From Pictodentalium vernedei (Eukaryota; Mollusca; Scaphopoda; Dentaliida; Dentaliidae): DNA of 64,000 nucleotides. Below are positions 44,189 to 53,018 of this stretch, one piece after another; the stretch's first letter is position 1; each line of letters starts with the position of its first letter. A program made the position numbers and the translations under genes. The DNA is taken from assembly GCA_031216915.1 (NCBI GenBank), contig CM062297.1, positions 369,099,704 through 369,163,703 on the forward strand. Reading direction: 5' to 3'. Below the pieces are notes generated by a model, which saw only the letters and a list, made by a program, of their open reading frames with translations, searched no databases and was not told where the DNA came from.

Positions 44189-44290
44189 AGTTCCTGCTTG
44201 ACATTGGCGGTATAAAATTAAATTCAAGCTGTTGCTTCTTCACGGATCTTCCATTAATTGAGATTCCTGTGTTTAAAAGCTTGGAAAACA
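44189..44290 (+). repeat. Repeat R6, copy left of the Ngaro-type element
   Basis: TTCCTGCTTGACAT.GGCGGT..TTGCTTCTTCACGGATCTTC is shared in the same orientation with 50983-51086, where it forms the distal part of a tRNA-derived SINE. About 88% identical by eye. Confidence 0.75.
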
Positions 44291-44474
44291 GGCCTATATA
44301 ACAGTAATCTGTTCCAGTTTCATTGGATGATAAGGCAAACGATCTACGTGTAAATCTCACAACAAAATACAGGCTACTTGTAGACAATTACGAATCAACA
44401 CAGAAAACAATCCCAACAATTCAGTAATTGTCAATTCTCGAATATCGGTCTCAGATCGGGTTGTAAATGTGAAC

Positions 44475-44725
44475 TAATACGGTTTATGGGTTCGATCATA
44501 AACCACGTTATGACAGAATGCATCAACTTTTGGAGTTAGCTCCCTTAGTATACTGTGCAATTCGATAATCAAATGTTGGCATGCAGCGCCCCAGGTGGCT
44601 TTTGTGTCACACGTGTATTTACAAGGTTTTTGTGAAGACGGTCAAATTTTGGTATCATGAAATTTTTAAAATTTATATCAATTTGAAAAGTGATGGATTG
44701 ATCAGCTTTAGTTTTGTTTTAATTT
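44475..44725 (+). repeat. Ngaro split repeat A1
   Basis: Begins TAATACGGTTTATGGGTTCG and ends GTTTTGTTTTAATTT. Same as 50150-50402 except for a few differences around GGCA.GCAGCGCCCC. Left flank GTAAATGTGAAC is target DNA. Confidence 0.93.
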
Positions 44726-44975
44726 ATGTTTCGCCGTTTGAATGAGATATTTGGTGAAGGCAGATTGGCTTTGCCTTGTGTTGATAAATGTTGATTTAAA
44801 TCCGTAGTATAGTTCGGTTGCGAATGCATGGACGCCATTCTGTCGGTGAGGGGATCTGCTCCTGATCAGCAAGGTAATTTGTTTATTCTGTTTAGCTGTG
44901 CAATTATTATTATTCCACGATTATTTGCTAATGTTGATTATGAAGGAAAAAAAAAAAAAATTATTATTGTTTTTG

Positions 44976-45406
44976 AACCGAAATTGTCGGTTTGTTGCGC
45001 CGGAACTGCCGGTGAACATTGTGTGTTTATTTGAACCGGAATTGCCGGGATTTAGATCAATTTTGAGCCAGAATTGCTGGCATGGATGCGCTTTGCGTGA
45101 ATCGGAATTGCCGATTTATTACACTGGAAGTGCCGGTGGTGTTTGTTTCATTTGAGCCGGGATTGTACGAATTTGGAGCCAGATTTGCTGGCATGCTTGA
45201 ATCGGTATTGCCGATTAATTGCACTGGAAGTGCCAGTGCTGTTGTTTATTTTGAGCCGGAATTGCCGGGATTGTATGAATTTGAGCCAGAATTGCTGGCA
45301 CTGTTATTCATTGGCTGTTTCAACCAGAATTGCTGGTTCCTGGTATTGGAAGTGCCAGTGCCGTTCGTTGGACTTTCCATGTGAAGTTAGAGCCAGAACT
45401 GCTGGC
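44976..45406 (+). repeat. Array of 14 short hairpins with a common loop (Ngaro leader)
   Basis: Fourteen imperfectly spaced stem-loops, each with a 4-7-bp stem and a five-base loop, mostly AATTG, AAGTG or AACTG (once each TATTG and ATTTG). Examples: AACCGA/TCGGTT (44976-44992), GCCAG/CTGGC (45067-45081), AATCGG/CCGATT (45100-45116 and 45200-45216), CACTGG/CCAGTG within a 7-bp stem (45221-45239), AACCAG/CTGGTT (45322-45338). Stem sequences differ but pairing is kept. A four-stem order (CCGG, GCCAG, AATCGG, CACTGG) recurs about every 100-120 bp; a fifteenth member near 45157 no longer pairs. It lies between A1 and the gag-like frame. Role unknown. Confidence 0.85.
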
Positions 45407-45639
45407 ATTGATACTACAACGTATTGTTGGGCTTGAGACTTTTGCGACTGAACAATTTTAATTTGGCAATTATTGTATTTGCATACCAATTGGGGTTCAT
45501 TGTTGATCGATTAGCGTATATCAAAATTGGACTTGCTGATCAGAGTGGATTGCTTCATCGAATGACATCTCAGCTTATTCGATTGTGGGAGTGGGGGGCA
45601 ATAATTTTGACCGTATGTCTCAGTTTATTTTGTAGCAAA

Positions 45640-46635
45640 ATGCCAAAGAGACACAGTAAACGGCCTAGTACGAGTCCGTACGCTGGAGGCAGGAAGAAAC
45701 GGAAGGAGGTGCCTGCGGAATTGATTCATACGACATTGGATGAAGAAGTTTCGGTGGCTACAAGTACAGCTGGCGTTCAGACAGATGCTCGCTTTCAAAT
45801 AGGACAGAAAGAGTCCACAAGTGAAGGTGGGTTTGAATTATCAGGGCTGCTTGCCAGTAATTCTTCTTTGCAGCTTCCTGGGGCCCCTGATATGCCTGTG
45901 CTGGTGCCATTGGCTTCTGATTCTTTGGGTATCCATTTAACTCCCCAAATAAAAGAAAAATTCTATAATGGTGAATATGTTGAGTTATCTAATTTGTTGA
46001 ACACAGTTGATGATACTAGGCAGGAACAATCTTTGCACCTAGTTGATGGTCACATTGTTGTGGGCCAGAAGCCTAAAAAGTCAAAAATTACGGATATTTC
46101 GAGATGGACCGATGCAATGTTAATTTTTTCTTCAGTTTACCTGTCTGTTCATCCCAATGAAACGCAGGACATACTGAAATACATGTCACTGATTAGGCTG
46201 GGAGCCAGTAGAGCAAAGGGTTTTGGATGGAGGGTTTATGATGAGCAGTTCCGATTAAAACGAGTAAAATCTCCTGATTTGTCTTGGGGTAATGTTGACA
46301 CGGAATTGTGGCTTCTTTACATGCACAATACTGAACCTAATCCCCCTGTCATACCCTTCTCAAGGAACAGCAATAAATGCTTTGATTTTAATTATAAAGT
46401 GTTTTGCTCTCGCACGAGGTGTACTTTTTCACACCTTTGCCTGAATTGTGATATGGGTCATCCCCAGGTTACATGCTGGAAAGTTGTACAGAAGGGTGGT
46501 CGAAGGCAAAATGCGTCAAATTCCACAGCTAGCCAGAATGTTTTTCGTCCCTACCAGCAGGTCGGGCCTTCAGGTTTTCGGCCCTCAAACTCCGCTCGAA
46601 TTAACTCGCCCAGGTTCCTCTCCGATAGACAATAA
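45640..46635 (+). CDS. Ngaro gag-like protein
   Basis: The frame is open further upstream, but ATG at 45640 (MPKRHSKRPSTSPYAGGRKK) starts a basic N-terminus typical of such proteins and gives about 331 residues. The middle part has ISRWTDAMLIFSSVYLSVHP, as in DIRS/Ngaro gag-like proteins. Near the C-terminus Cys and His are spaced as F-C-x4-R-C-x4-H-x-C-x2-C-x3-H-P-x3-C, the zinc-binding tail known in this group, probably for RNA binding. The frame overlaps the start of the RT frame, as in other members. Looks whole. Confidence 0.85.
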   Translation: MPKRHSKRPSTSPYAGGRKKRKEVPAELIHTTLDEEVSVATSTAGVQTDARFQIGQKESTSEGGFELSGLLASNSSLQLPGAPDMPVLVPLASDSLGIHLTPQIKEKFYNGEYVELSNLLNTVDDTRQEQSLHLVDGHIVVGQKPKKSKITDISRWTDAMLIFSSVYLSVHPNETQDILKYMSLIRLGASRAKGFGWRVYDEQFRLKRVKSPDLSWGNVDTELWLLYMHNTEPNPPVIPFSRNSNKCFDFNYKVFCSRTRCTFSHLCLNCDMGHPQVTCWKVVQKGGRRQNASNSTASQNVFRPYQQVGPSGFRPSNSARINSPRFLSDRQ

Positions 46636-48223
46636 TGTGTTACAATCCATGTTGTTCGGGTACCCAAATCAAGAAATAGCGAAGTTGTTAATTTCGGGTT
46701 TCAGGGAAGGTTTCAAACTACAATATAACGGGCCAAGTATTTCTTTGTCTTGTGGAAATCTGAAATCTGCATCTGACAACACAGACCAATTGATCCGTAA
46801 GTTGTCTAGGGAAATTGATTTGGGCCGTATTGCTGGTCCTTTTCACACTCCTCCATTTCAAAATTTGCGTATTTCTCCACTGGGTTTGGTCCCAAAAACG
46901 GATGGAACTTTTCGGTTAATTACACACCTTTCCCATCCTGAGAATTTCAGTGTTAACGATTTTATTGACCCGGATTGCTGTTCGGTTCAGTATACAGCAT
47001 TCGATTCTATCACTGCCATGGTTGAGAAATTGGGTCCAGGAGCCCTGTTAGGGAAAATGGATATTAAGTCGGCTTTCAGATTCCTGCCGGTTCACCCTCA
47101 AGATTTTAGTTTGTTGGGCTATAAGGTTGAGCAGTCTTATTTTATAGACAAATTTTTACCAATGGGGTGCAAAATTTCCAGCTGGTTATTTGAGAAGTTT
47201 GCATGTTTTTTGGAATGGCGTGTGCGTGAAAACATTTCTTCGAATTTAGTGCACCATTATTTGGATGATTTTCTCTTTGCGGGGGCAAAAAATACGTCTG
47301 ATTGTCGCAACGGTATGCATGCTTTTCAGTCGGTCTGTGATCGGCTTGGGGTACCACTTGCAACCGAGAAAACTGTTGGCCCTTCACCTGTTTTAACTTA
47401 CTTGGGTTTGGAAATTAATACGCAGCGGATGGAAATCATAATTCCCTCTGTGAAGGTGGAAAAATTAAAAGATGTGATTACTTCCTCACTTCGAAAAAAG
47501 AAAATTACTTTGAAGCAATTGCAATCAGTAGTCGGTCTGCTCAATTTTTGCACTCGGGTCATACCCATTGGCAGGGCTTTTAATAGGCGTTTTTATGATG
47601 CCATGAAAGGAGCATCACGCCCACACCATTTTATCAAATTAAGAAGGGGTTTGAAGGAAGATATGAAAATGTGGTTGAATTTCTTAGAAAAGTTTAATGG
47701 TATTTGTTACTTTTCAGAGAGGACATGGTCTAATAGTCAATTTCTTGAGCTTTTTACAGATAGTGCGGGCGGTGCATCACTGGGTTGTGGTTGCTATTTT
47801 CAGAATCATTGGTCATTCTTTGGTTGGCCACTCGAGTGGGTGGACAAGGGTTTTTTACAGAACGTGACTTTCTTAGAGTTGGTACCTATAGTATTGGCGT
47901 TGTCAATTTGGGGCAAAACCATGAGAAATAAGAAAATTCTCTTTTACACGGACAATAAAGCTTTAGTAGCGGTGTTCAATAGGAAAACATGCAAGTCCTC
48001 ACTGGTTATGGTACTGGTAAGATATTTAGTTTTATTCTGTATGCAATTCAACATCAATTTTCGATCCAAGCATGTTTCTTGGTATAATAATACCATTTCT
48101 GATTCTATTTCGAGAAAGGACTGGCAGAGATTTCGAAGGCTTGTACCAGAGGCAGATATGATTCCAGAAAACATACCACAGTCTTTCCGGCGTCTCATAT
48201 CCGAAGTGAAAGAGAGAAATTGA
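46448..48223 (+). CDS. Ngaro reverse transcriptase - RNase H
   Basis: Reverse transcriptase with SPLGLVPKTDGTFRLITHLS, motif A KMDIKSAFRFLPV, motif B LPMGCKISSWLFEKF and the catalytic YLDD at 47258-47269. RNase H follows: LFTDSAGGASLGCGCYF, LELVPIVLAL, FYTDNKALVAVFN and SDSISRKDW, giving the D-E-D-D order. It copies element RNA into DNA, primed inside a virus-like particle or the nucleus in this group. The frame (up to 591 residues) overlaps the gag-like frame at its start and meets the recombinase frame at its end. Looks whole. Confidence 0.93.
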   Translation: MIWVIPRLHAGKLYRRVVEGKMRQIPQLARMFFVPTSRSGLQVFGPQTPLELTRPGSSPIDNNVLQSMLFGYPNQEIAKLLISGFREGFKLQYNGPSISLSCGNLKSASDNTDQLIRKLSREIDLGRIAGPFHTPPFQNLRISPLGLVPKTDGTFRLITHLSHPENFSVNDFIDPDCCSVQYTAFDSITAMVEKLGPGALLGKMDIKSAFRFLPVHPQDFSLLGYKVEQSYFIDKFLPMGCKISSWLFEKFACFLEWRVRENISSNLVHHYLDDFLFAGAKNTSDCRNGMHAFQSVCDRLGVPLATEKTVGPSPVLTYLGLEINTQRMEIIIPSVKVEKLKDVITSSLRKKKITLKQLQSVVGLLNFCTRVIPIGRAFNRRFYDAMKGASRPHHFIKLRRGLKEDMKMWLNFLEKFNGICYFSERTWSNSQFLELFTDSAGGASLGCGCYFQNHWSFFGWPLEWVDKGFLQNVTFLELVPIVLALSIWGKTMRNKKILFYTDNKALVAVFNRKTCKSSLVMVLVRYLVLFCMQFNINFRSKHVSWYNNTISDSISRKDWQRFRRLVPEADMIPENIPQSFRRLISEVKERN

Positions 48224-49113
48224 TCGCTGCATCTCTGTCGGAGAATACGCGGATTGCTTATAAAGGAAGTCTTGAGTTCTTTCAGCAGTTTCAAGACGAA
48301 TATAATCTTGGAAACACTTGGCCTCCATCTGTTAATACCTTAACTACATTCATTGCACATATGTCTTTGGCCGGCAAGGCGGAGTCAACTGTCCGACTCT
48401 ACTTGTCCGCTATTGCATATCATTGTAAATTATGTAGTCTTACGGATACTACAAAACATTTTGTTGTGTTGAAAATGCTGGAGGGCTTGAAACGACTAAA
48501 GTCTTCGAAAGACGTACGGTTACCGATTACGTCTGACATTTTGAAAAAAATATTATCAGTTTTACCTGTCGTTTGTTACTCTAGTTATGAATGTAAGTTG
48601 TTTACAGCGGCATATGCAGTAGCTTACTTTGGATTTCTGCGGATTGGGGAGTTAATTTCAGATCGCGGTTCACTAGGTGGACACTCCTTATCAGTAAGTG
48701 ATGTTGTGACTGACGAAAAAGATAAGATCTTTCTCAAAATCAGGCACTCGAAAACTGATCAGTATGGCCACGGAACTGTTATTGTTATTCCAAGTGGCTC
48801 TGGGTCATTGTGTCCTTATCGAACATTGAGGGAATATCTCGCTGTTAGACCTACGCGTGGGGGCCCCCTCTTTTGTCATTTTGGTTCAGCTCCCCTGACT
48901 CGTTATCAATTTGTCTCTGTTTTGAGCAAAGCCATCGATCAGATAGGCTTGAGTCGGGACAGGTTTAAATCACACTCATTTCGAATTGGAGCTGCCACCT
49001 CAGCTAGTTTGGCTGGTTTATCAGATGATGAAATAAAATCGTTGGGTAGGTGGAAGTCGAATGTTGTGAAGCGTTACATTCGGGTCCCTACACACAAACT
49101 CGCTCGTGCTTAG
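48220..49113 (+). CDS. Ngaro tyrosine recombinase
   Basis: Tyrosine recombinase of the DIRS/Ngaro group, about 297 residues. An N-terminal SAM-like core-binding region (ENTRIAYKGSLEFFQQF..TLTTFIAHMSLAG) is followed by the catalytic domain with Arg in FLRIGEL (48640-48642), HSFRIG with His (48973) and Arg (48982), GRW, and the nucleophile Tyr in KRYIR (about 49074). It joins element circles to target DNA in place of an integrase, which explains the missing target duplication. There is no clear ATG near the frame start, so it is likely made together with the upstream protein, as known for the family. Looks whole. Confidence 0.92.
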   Translation: MIAASLSENTRIAYKGSLEFFQQFQDEYNLGNTWPPSVNTLTTFIAHMSLAGKAESTVRLYLSAIAYHCKLCSLTDTTKHFVVLKMLEGLKRLKSSKDVRLPITSDILKKILSVLPVVCYSSYECKLFTAAYAVAYFGFLRIGELISDRGSLGGHSLSVSDVVTDEKDKIFLKIRHSKTDQYGHGTVIVIPSGSGSLCPYRTLREYLAVRPTRGGPLFCHFGSAPLTRYQFVSVLSKAIDQIGLSRDRFKSHSFRIGAATSASLAGLSDDEIKSLGRWKSNVVKRYIRVPTHKLARA

Positions 49114-49149
49114 ATATTTCTATATTTCAAGTGACATTTCTTATGTTTT

Positions 49150-49655
49150 GTCAATTTGCAGATCTAACAAAATCTGTTTGGGTTGTTGGCTCTTCAATTG
49201 TGAAGCACGCCTTTGTGGCGGCCAGAAATTCCAAAGAAGGTATTCATTTGAACTTAAGGGGGGAAGGTGTGTCCATTTGGTGGCAGGGCGTCAGTGGCAT
49301 GAGGGCAAGACATTTTCTGTCAAAGATATATCAGCTCTTAGTTTATGAGAATCCCCCTAGTGTTCTTGTAATGCATGTTGGGCAAGGGCGTAGGATTTGT
49401 CCCAGCTCGACGACTCAGATCTTTATTACGGGAAGTGCTGGCACAACTGAAGGTTGTGTTACCCGATACGCTTATAGTTTGGTCGCAAATGTTACCTAGG
49501 TTATCCTGGAGAGCTGATCTCACAGGTTTGGCATCGCGGCAATTGAATCAGGCGCGAATCAGAGTCAATTCATCGGTGGCTAAATACGTTTTGAACATGG
49601 GGGGAGGATATTTGAAACATCCAGAGATTACATTGGACCCCAAATTGTAATTAAG
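49150..49655 (+). pseudogene. SGNH/GDSL hydrolase-like region of the Ngaro element
   Basis: Downstream of the recombinase a region encodes SVWVVGSSIVKHAFVAAR, with the G-x-S start typical of block I, then MRARHFLSKIYQLL and ENPPSVLVMHVG, then in another frame LLREVLAQLKVVLPDTLIVW. Hydrolase domains of this type are reported in Ngaro elements of several animals; their role is not settled. About one break. Tail NMGGGYLKHPEIT is followed by a stop near 49650. Confidence 0.6.
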
Positions 49656-49849
49656 GGATGGGACGCATTTGTCATGTTTAGGCAATAGTTTATTTTTGGT
49701 GGATTTGTCAAAATTTCTGATGGGGGTGTTTGATCTTGGCTCATCTGGGGAGGCTGCCTGTGGGTGAATTTGTGCGGAGTCAGTGTGTGCATTTGGATAC
49801 TGGGTATTTCACGCAGTTTTGATTTGGCGTGTTCTGATCGCGGCCAATG

Positions 49850-49934
49850 CCTTTCCCTCCAAAAGGGAGTAAATACTTGGGGGTGTTCGTTCCCCCACTT
49901 TGTGGCGGAGATCAGTCAGAATGTTTGACTGATC
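49850..49934 (+). repeat. Three consecutive hairpins before B1 (Ngaro)
   Basis: TTTCCCTCCAAAAGGGAGTAAA (loop near 49862), GGGGGTGTTCGTTCCCCC (49879-49896) and GATCAGTCA/TGACTGATC (49910-49934, 9-bp perfect stem) stand side by side just upstream of B1. They could mark the RNA 3' region; role inferred only. Confidence 0.75.
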
Positions 49935-49937
49935 TTT

Positions 49938-50152
49938 TGGCGCTTTATACGAACACCATAATAAATGGACCTGTCTGGGCCGCTGATTTGTTACAGGGTT
50001 CAGAGTTATTTTATGAATGACTGTTTAAATGGCGAGGCCGTGATCAGAAATAAAACGCCACACGGGTTTGTAAATTTTCAGGTTTAAATGTATTAAAATT
50101 CTGTTGAATTAGTAAGTATAGTGTTTTCTTTTATAAGCATTTTCTGTCATAA
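49938..50152 (+). repeat. Ngaro split repeat B1
   Basis: TGGCGCTTTATACGAACACC to TTTTCTGTCATAA. Two differences from B2 (50588-50802) were seen in 215 bp. Confidence 0.93.
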
Positions 50153-50196
50153 TACGGTTTATGGGTTCGATCATAAACCACGTTATGACAGAATGC
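50137..50196. repeat. Palindrome across the B1/A2 junction (possible recombination site)
   Basis: GCATTTTCTGTCATAATACG.. (left arm 50137-50163) and ..CGTTATGACAGAATGC (right arm 50172-50196) are inverted partners with a 2-base bulge and three central mismatches, around an 8-bp spacer GGTTCGAT. Tyrosine recombinases use inverted arms around a short spacer; whether crossover occurs here or at the TAA shared by the repeat edges is open. Confidence 0.7.
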
Positions 50197-50402
50197 ATCA
50201 ACTTTTGGAGTTAGCTCCCTTAGTATACTGTGCAATTCGATAATCAAATGTTGGCAGGCAGCGCCCCCGGGTGGCTTTTGTGTCACACGTGTATTTACAA
50301 GGTTTTTGTGAAGACGGTCAAATTTTGGTATCATGAAATTTTTAAAATTTATATCAATTTGAAAAGTGATGGATTGATCAGCTTTAGTTTTGTTTTAATT
50401 TT
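50150..50402 (+). repeat. Ngaro split repeat A2
   Basis: Copy of A1. It starts in the TAA that also ends B1, so the A and B repeats share these bases at the junction. Confidence 0.93.
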
Positions 50403-50587
50403 CCCTCCTCACCCGCCCTTGTGTACTGTTGCTGCTGGGTTTTTCAATTTCTTTTTCAGTTTGGCTCATTGTTAAAGCATAGTTATTCATTCATGAAGTG
50501 ATCAGTTCTTGGTTAGTGTGCGTTGACGAGAGATTTGAAGCTTTGACCTTCCATCTCCAAGACTAGTCGTCACGGTCTCCAGATGCA

Positions 50588-50802
50588 TGGCGCTTTATAC
50601 GAACACCATAATAAATGGACCTGTCTGGGCCGCTGATTTGTCACAGGGTTCAGAGTTATTTTATGAATGACTGTTTAAATGGCGAGGCCGTGATCAGAAA
50701 TAAAACGCCACACGGGTTTGTAAATTTTCAGGTTTAAATGTATTAAAATTCTGTTGAATAAGTAAGTATAGTGTTTTCTTTTATAAGCATTTTCTGTCAT
50801 AA
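50588..50802 (+). repeat. Ngaro split repeat B2, right end of element
   Basis: Copy of B1 ending CTGTCATAA; CATACTGGCTGAG to the right is target DNA. Confidence 0.93.
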
Positions 50803-50835
50803 CATACTGGCTGAGTCAATTGCAACCTTTATGGG

Positions 50836-51090
50836 GTTGCCGTTGGCTCTGTTGGTATGGTATTCCAGAACTTATGGCTAGGCGATTGGGTGCCATAGAC
50901 CCAGGATCGACTCCCGTCGAGGCCACCTTCCGAAAAAACTTTACAGTTTTCAATCCAGTGGCGCGGTGCTAGGACTATGCCTGATGGAATTCCTGCTTGA
51001 CATCGGCGGTATAAAATTAAATTCAAGCAGTTGCTTCTTCACGGATCTTCTAATTATTAATTGAAATTCCTGCGTTTAAAAGCTGAGACG
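50836..51090 (+). mobile_element. tRNA-derived SINE, second family, with R6 tail
   Basis: The head has an A box-like TTGGCTCTGTTGGTATGG and B box GGATCGACTCC at proper spacing, then the R6 sequence shared with 44189-44290. It is unrelated in body to family S. The 3' end is not clear. Confidence 0.6.
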
Positions 51091-51213
51091 ATAGACCATT
51101 TTAAATACTACCTAAATGTATATAATATATATTTGTGACAGATATATCTATATATTTATACTTCGTATACAGTTCATACCTCTTACATGAAAACCATCCC
51201 ATATTTTCAGACT

Positions 51214-51454
51214 TTAACCCTTTGAAGCCAAGAGTCCACGTTTCTAGCACAGGAACATGACACGTCATTATTTCATTAAGTATGATTGTCGTAAAGTGAA
51301 TGTGTGGGGTAGACCAATTAATATTTTCCACGTGCAGACCTAATGCTGCACGTTGAAAATATTAATTTGTCTACCCCCAAATAGTGAATATGGACTCTTC
51401 CATTTACTACCATTGCACCGACTTGGAAAATACCACTAGGGTTCAAATGGTTAA
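51214..51454. mobile_element. piggyBac-like MITE (family M2), complete
   Basis: TTAACCCTTTGAAGCC ... GGTTCAAATGGTTAA with TTAA edges. The centre is a long palindrome with CCAATTAATATTTTCCACGT and ACGTTGAAAATATTAATTTG. No coding capacity. Confidence 0.9.
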
Positions 51455-52464
51455 ATCTGGATATAAAGTTAGCTTAGGCACTTCAATGGTAGAAAATATA
51501 CAAATGAAGCGAATAGCCTTTCTGTAAAAATATGCATATTGACAAGGCTGTGCTTCTATAATTGCACTTTTTACAACGGACCACGTCTTTTCAGTTGAAA
51601 AATGTATTTCAAGTTCATCATTAAATTTTATTCTTATACTTTTCAACAAACATTTAAAAACAAAATAGGGCTTCTCTGTTACAGTACAGTGTGAAAGAGA
51701 CACCCCTTATACAGTGAGTAAGTTTTGTTTTTCAATACCAGGTAATTCTATTCCCGCTGCAGTATGGTATATTAGTCCATAAAATAATTTTGAAGAAAAA
51801 CTTCTTTTTTTATTTCTTTACTTGTAAACACGGGCTACGGCTGAATACACAAAATAGTTAAACGAAAATATTCAGCGAACATTCATCTAGGGCTGATTAC
51901 CAACCACATCATGTTTAAAAACTTATTTTTTAAACCAAAATATTCAGTAAACATTCATCTAGGAGCATTTACCAACTACTTAAGTTTTAAAATATCTGAA
52001 TAGCTTTAAAAATGAAAAGAATTAATTGTAAGTTCCGTTTCACAGTGAACAAATGCCAACAGCAGAAACTCCCCAATGATCACAAATCTGTACAGTGTTT
52101 TAAGAATATTTTGTTTTAATTCAGACATGCAGAGAGAAGGGTAAAGTAAACGTTGAGAGTTAAAAAGATAAACTATCGTCACGAAAGTAACTGTTAAATT
52201 CAACCTTATTTGCTAGTTCTAAATAAGTTAACTTTAGAAAACAAAAAAAAAACATAGTTAATCAATTTTGTATGAGTGGTACAGAGTACGGTACTGATGC
52301 TCAAATGAATATTTAACCTCTATTGGATAATTAGAATGTTATTTGTCATGCCTTGTTGGGAAGGAAAACTCTTAATACTGGACTACATGTGGTGGTCAAG
52401 TCTGCTGTAATTATGCACGCTTTTATTGTTTGTCCAATCCCAGAGTATCACAAACTCTCGACGT
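51455..52464. other. No gene; 78-bp imperfect duplication
   Basis: AAAATATTCAG.(G/A)AACATTCATCTAGG occurs at 51865 and 51942. Otherwise AT-rich without supported features. Confidence 0.5.
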
Positions 52465-52835
52465 GCTTATTAGTAAACTGTCTTGGGATATAAAAAGTCC
52501 ACAATGTAGGTAAATTTACTATTTTTTGCCCATTTTAAAATATAATTATGGGACTTTTAAATACATTTTTCAGTAAATTGCCTTAAATAAATGCATTAAT
52601 ATAATTTTAATTGATTTGTTGTCATGATGTTTTACTTGGAAATTGCTATAGCTTAGAATTCCAGTTTAAAAGTCAAATTTATCGTTGAAAGCTTTATTAT
52701 TTAATGAAACATTTTAAGCAAATATATACAAATTGATACCATAATCTCACCAAGTGAGTTCAATATAATCACATTTACTTTCTGTACTTTAAATGAGCCT
52801 TTCCTAGTGTAGACAGAGTTGGGGTAAAACAGTCT
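52465..52835 (+). repeat. Duplicated block D2, copy 1
   Basis: Matches 54485-54860 in the same orientation: AACTGTCTTG.GATAT, GCCCATTTTAAAATA, GAATTCCA.TTTAAAAGTCAA, AATGAAACATTTTAAG.AAA. Roughly 75% identical. No frame is shared. Confidence 0.8.
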
Positions 52836-53018
52836 TTTTCCAATTCTGTATAAGTAGTTCAGAGTATAAGATGGATAAACATTCAAGTTATGTTGGATAA
52901 TTAGAATGTTATTCATTATCTCATGTTTGAAGGAGAACTACTTTCTATTATTACCACTTTTGCGGGCGTTCCTAGCACATTAACGATGTTTTACCGGGCG
53001 TTGAAACCTCGTAATGCT
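52836..53018. other. Spacer
   Basis: GGATAATTAGAATGTTATTC repeats the word at 52325-52345. Otherwise nothing. Confidence 0.4.

Larger units (their letters stand above)
44475..50802 (+). mobile_element. Ngaro-type tyrosine-recombinase retrotransposon (DIRS order)
   Basis: An element with split direct repeats, A1 (44475-44725) - coding part - B1 (49938-50152) joined to A2 (50150-50402) - B2 (50588-50802). This is the arrangement known for Ngaro and PAT elements, which integrate by a tyrosine recombinase and make no target duplication; none is seen here. Coding frames for gag-like, RT/RNase H and tyrosine recombinase follow in order, then an SGNH-hydrolase-like region as reported for Ngaro. A1/A2 and B1/B2 each differ at only a few positions (about 1%), so the insertion is young. 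It looks nearly whole, with about one visible break, in the hydrolase region. Confidence 0.93.

Noticed and set aside
44898-45436. Three overlapping frames of 85-100 residues with repeated EPELPG-like peptides
   Set aside because: They are by-products of the hairpin array; each frame ends in a stop, and base pairing rather than codons explains the repetition.
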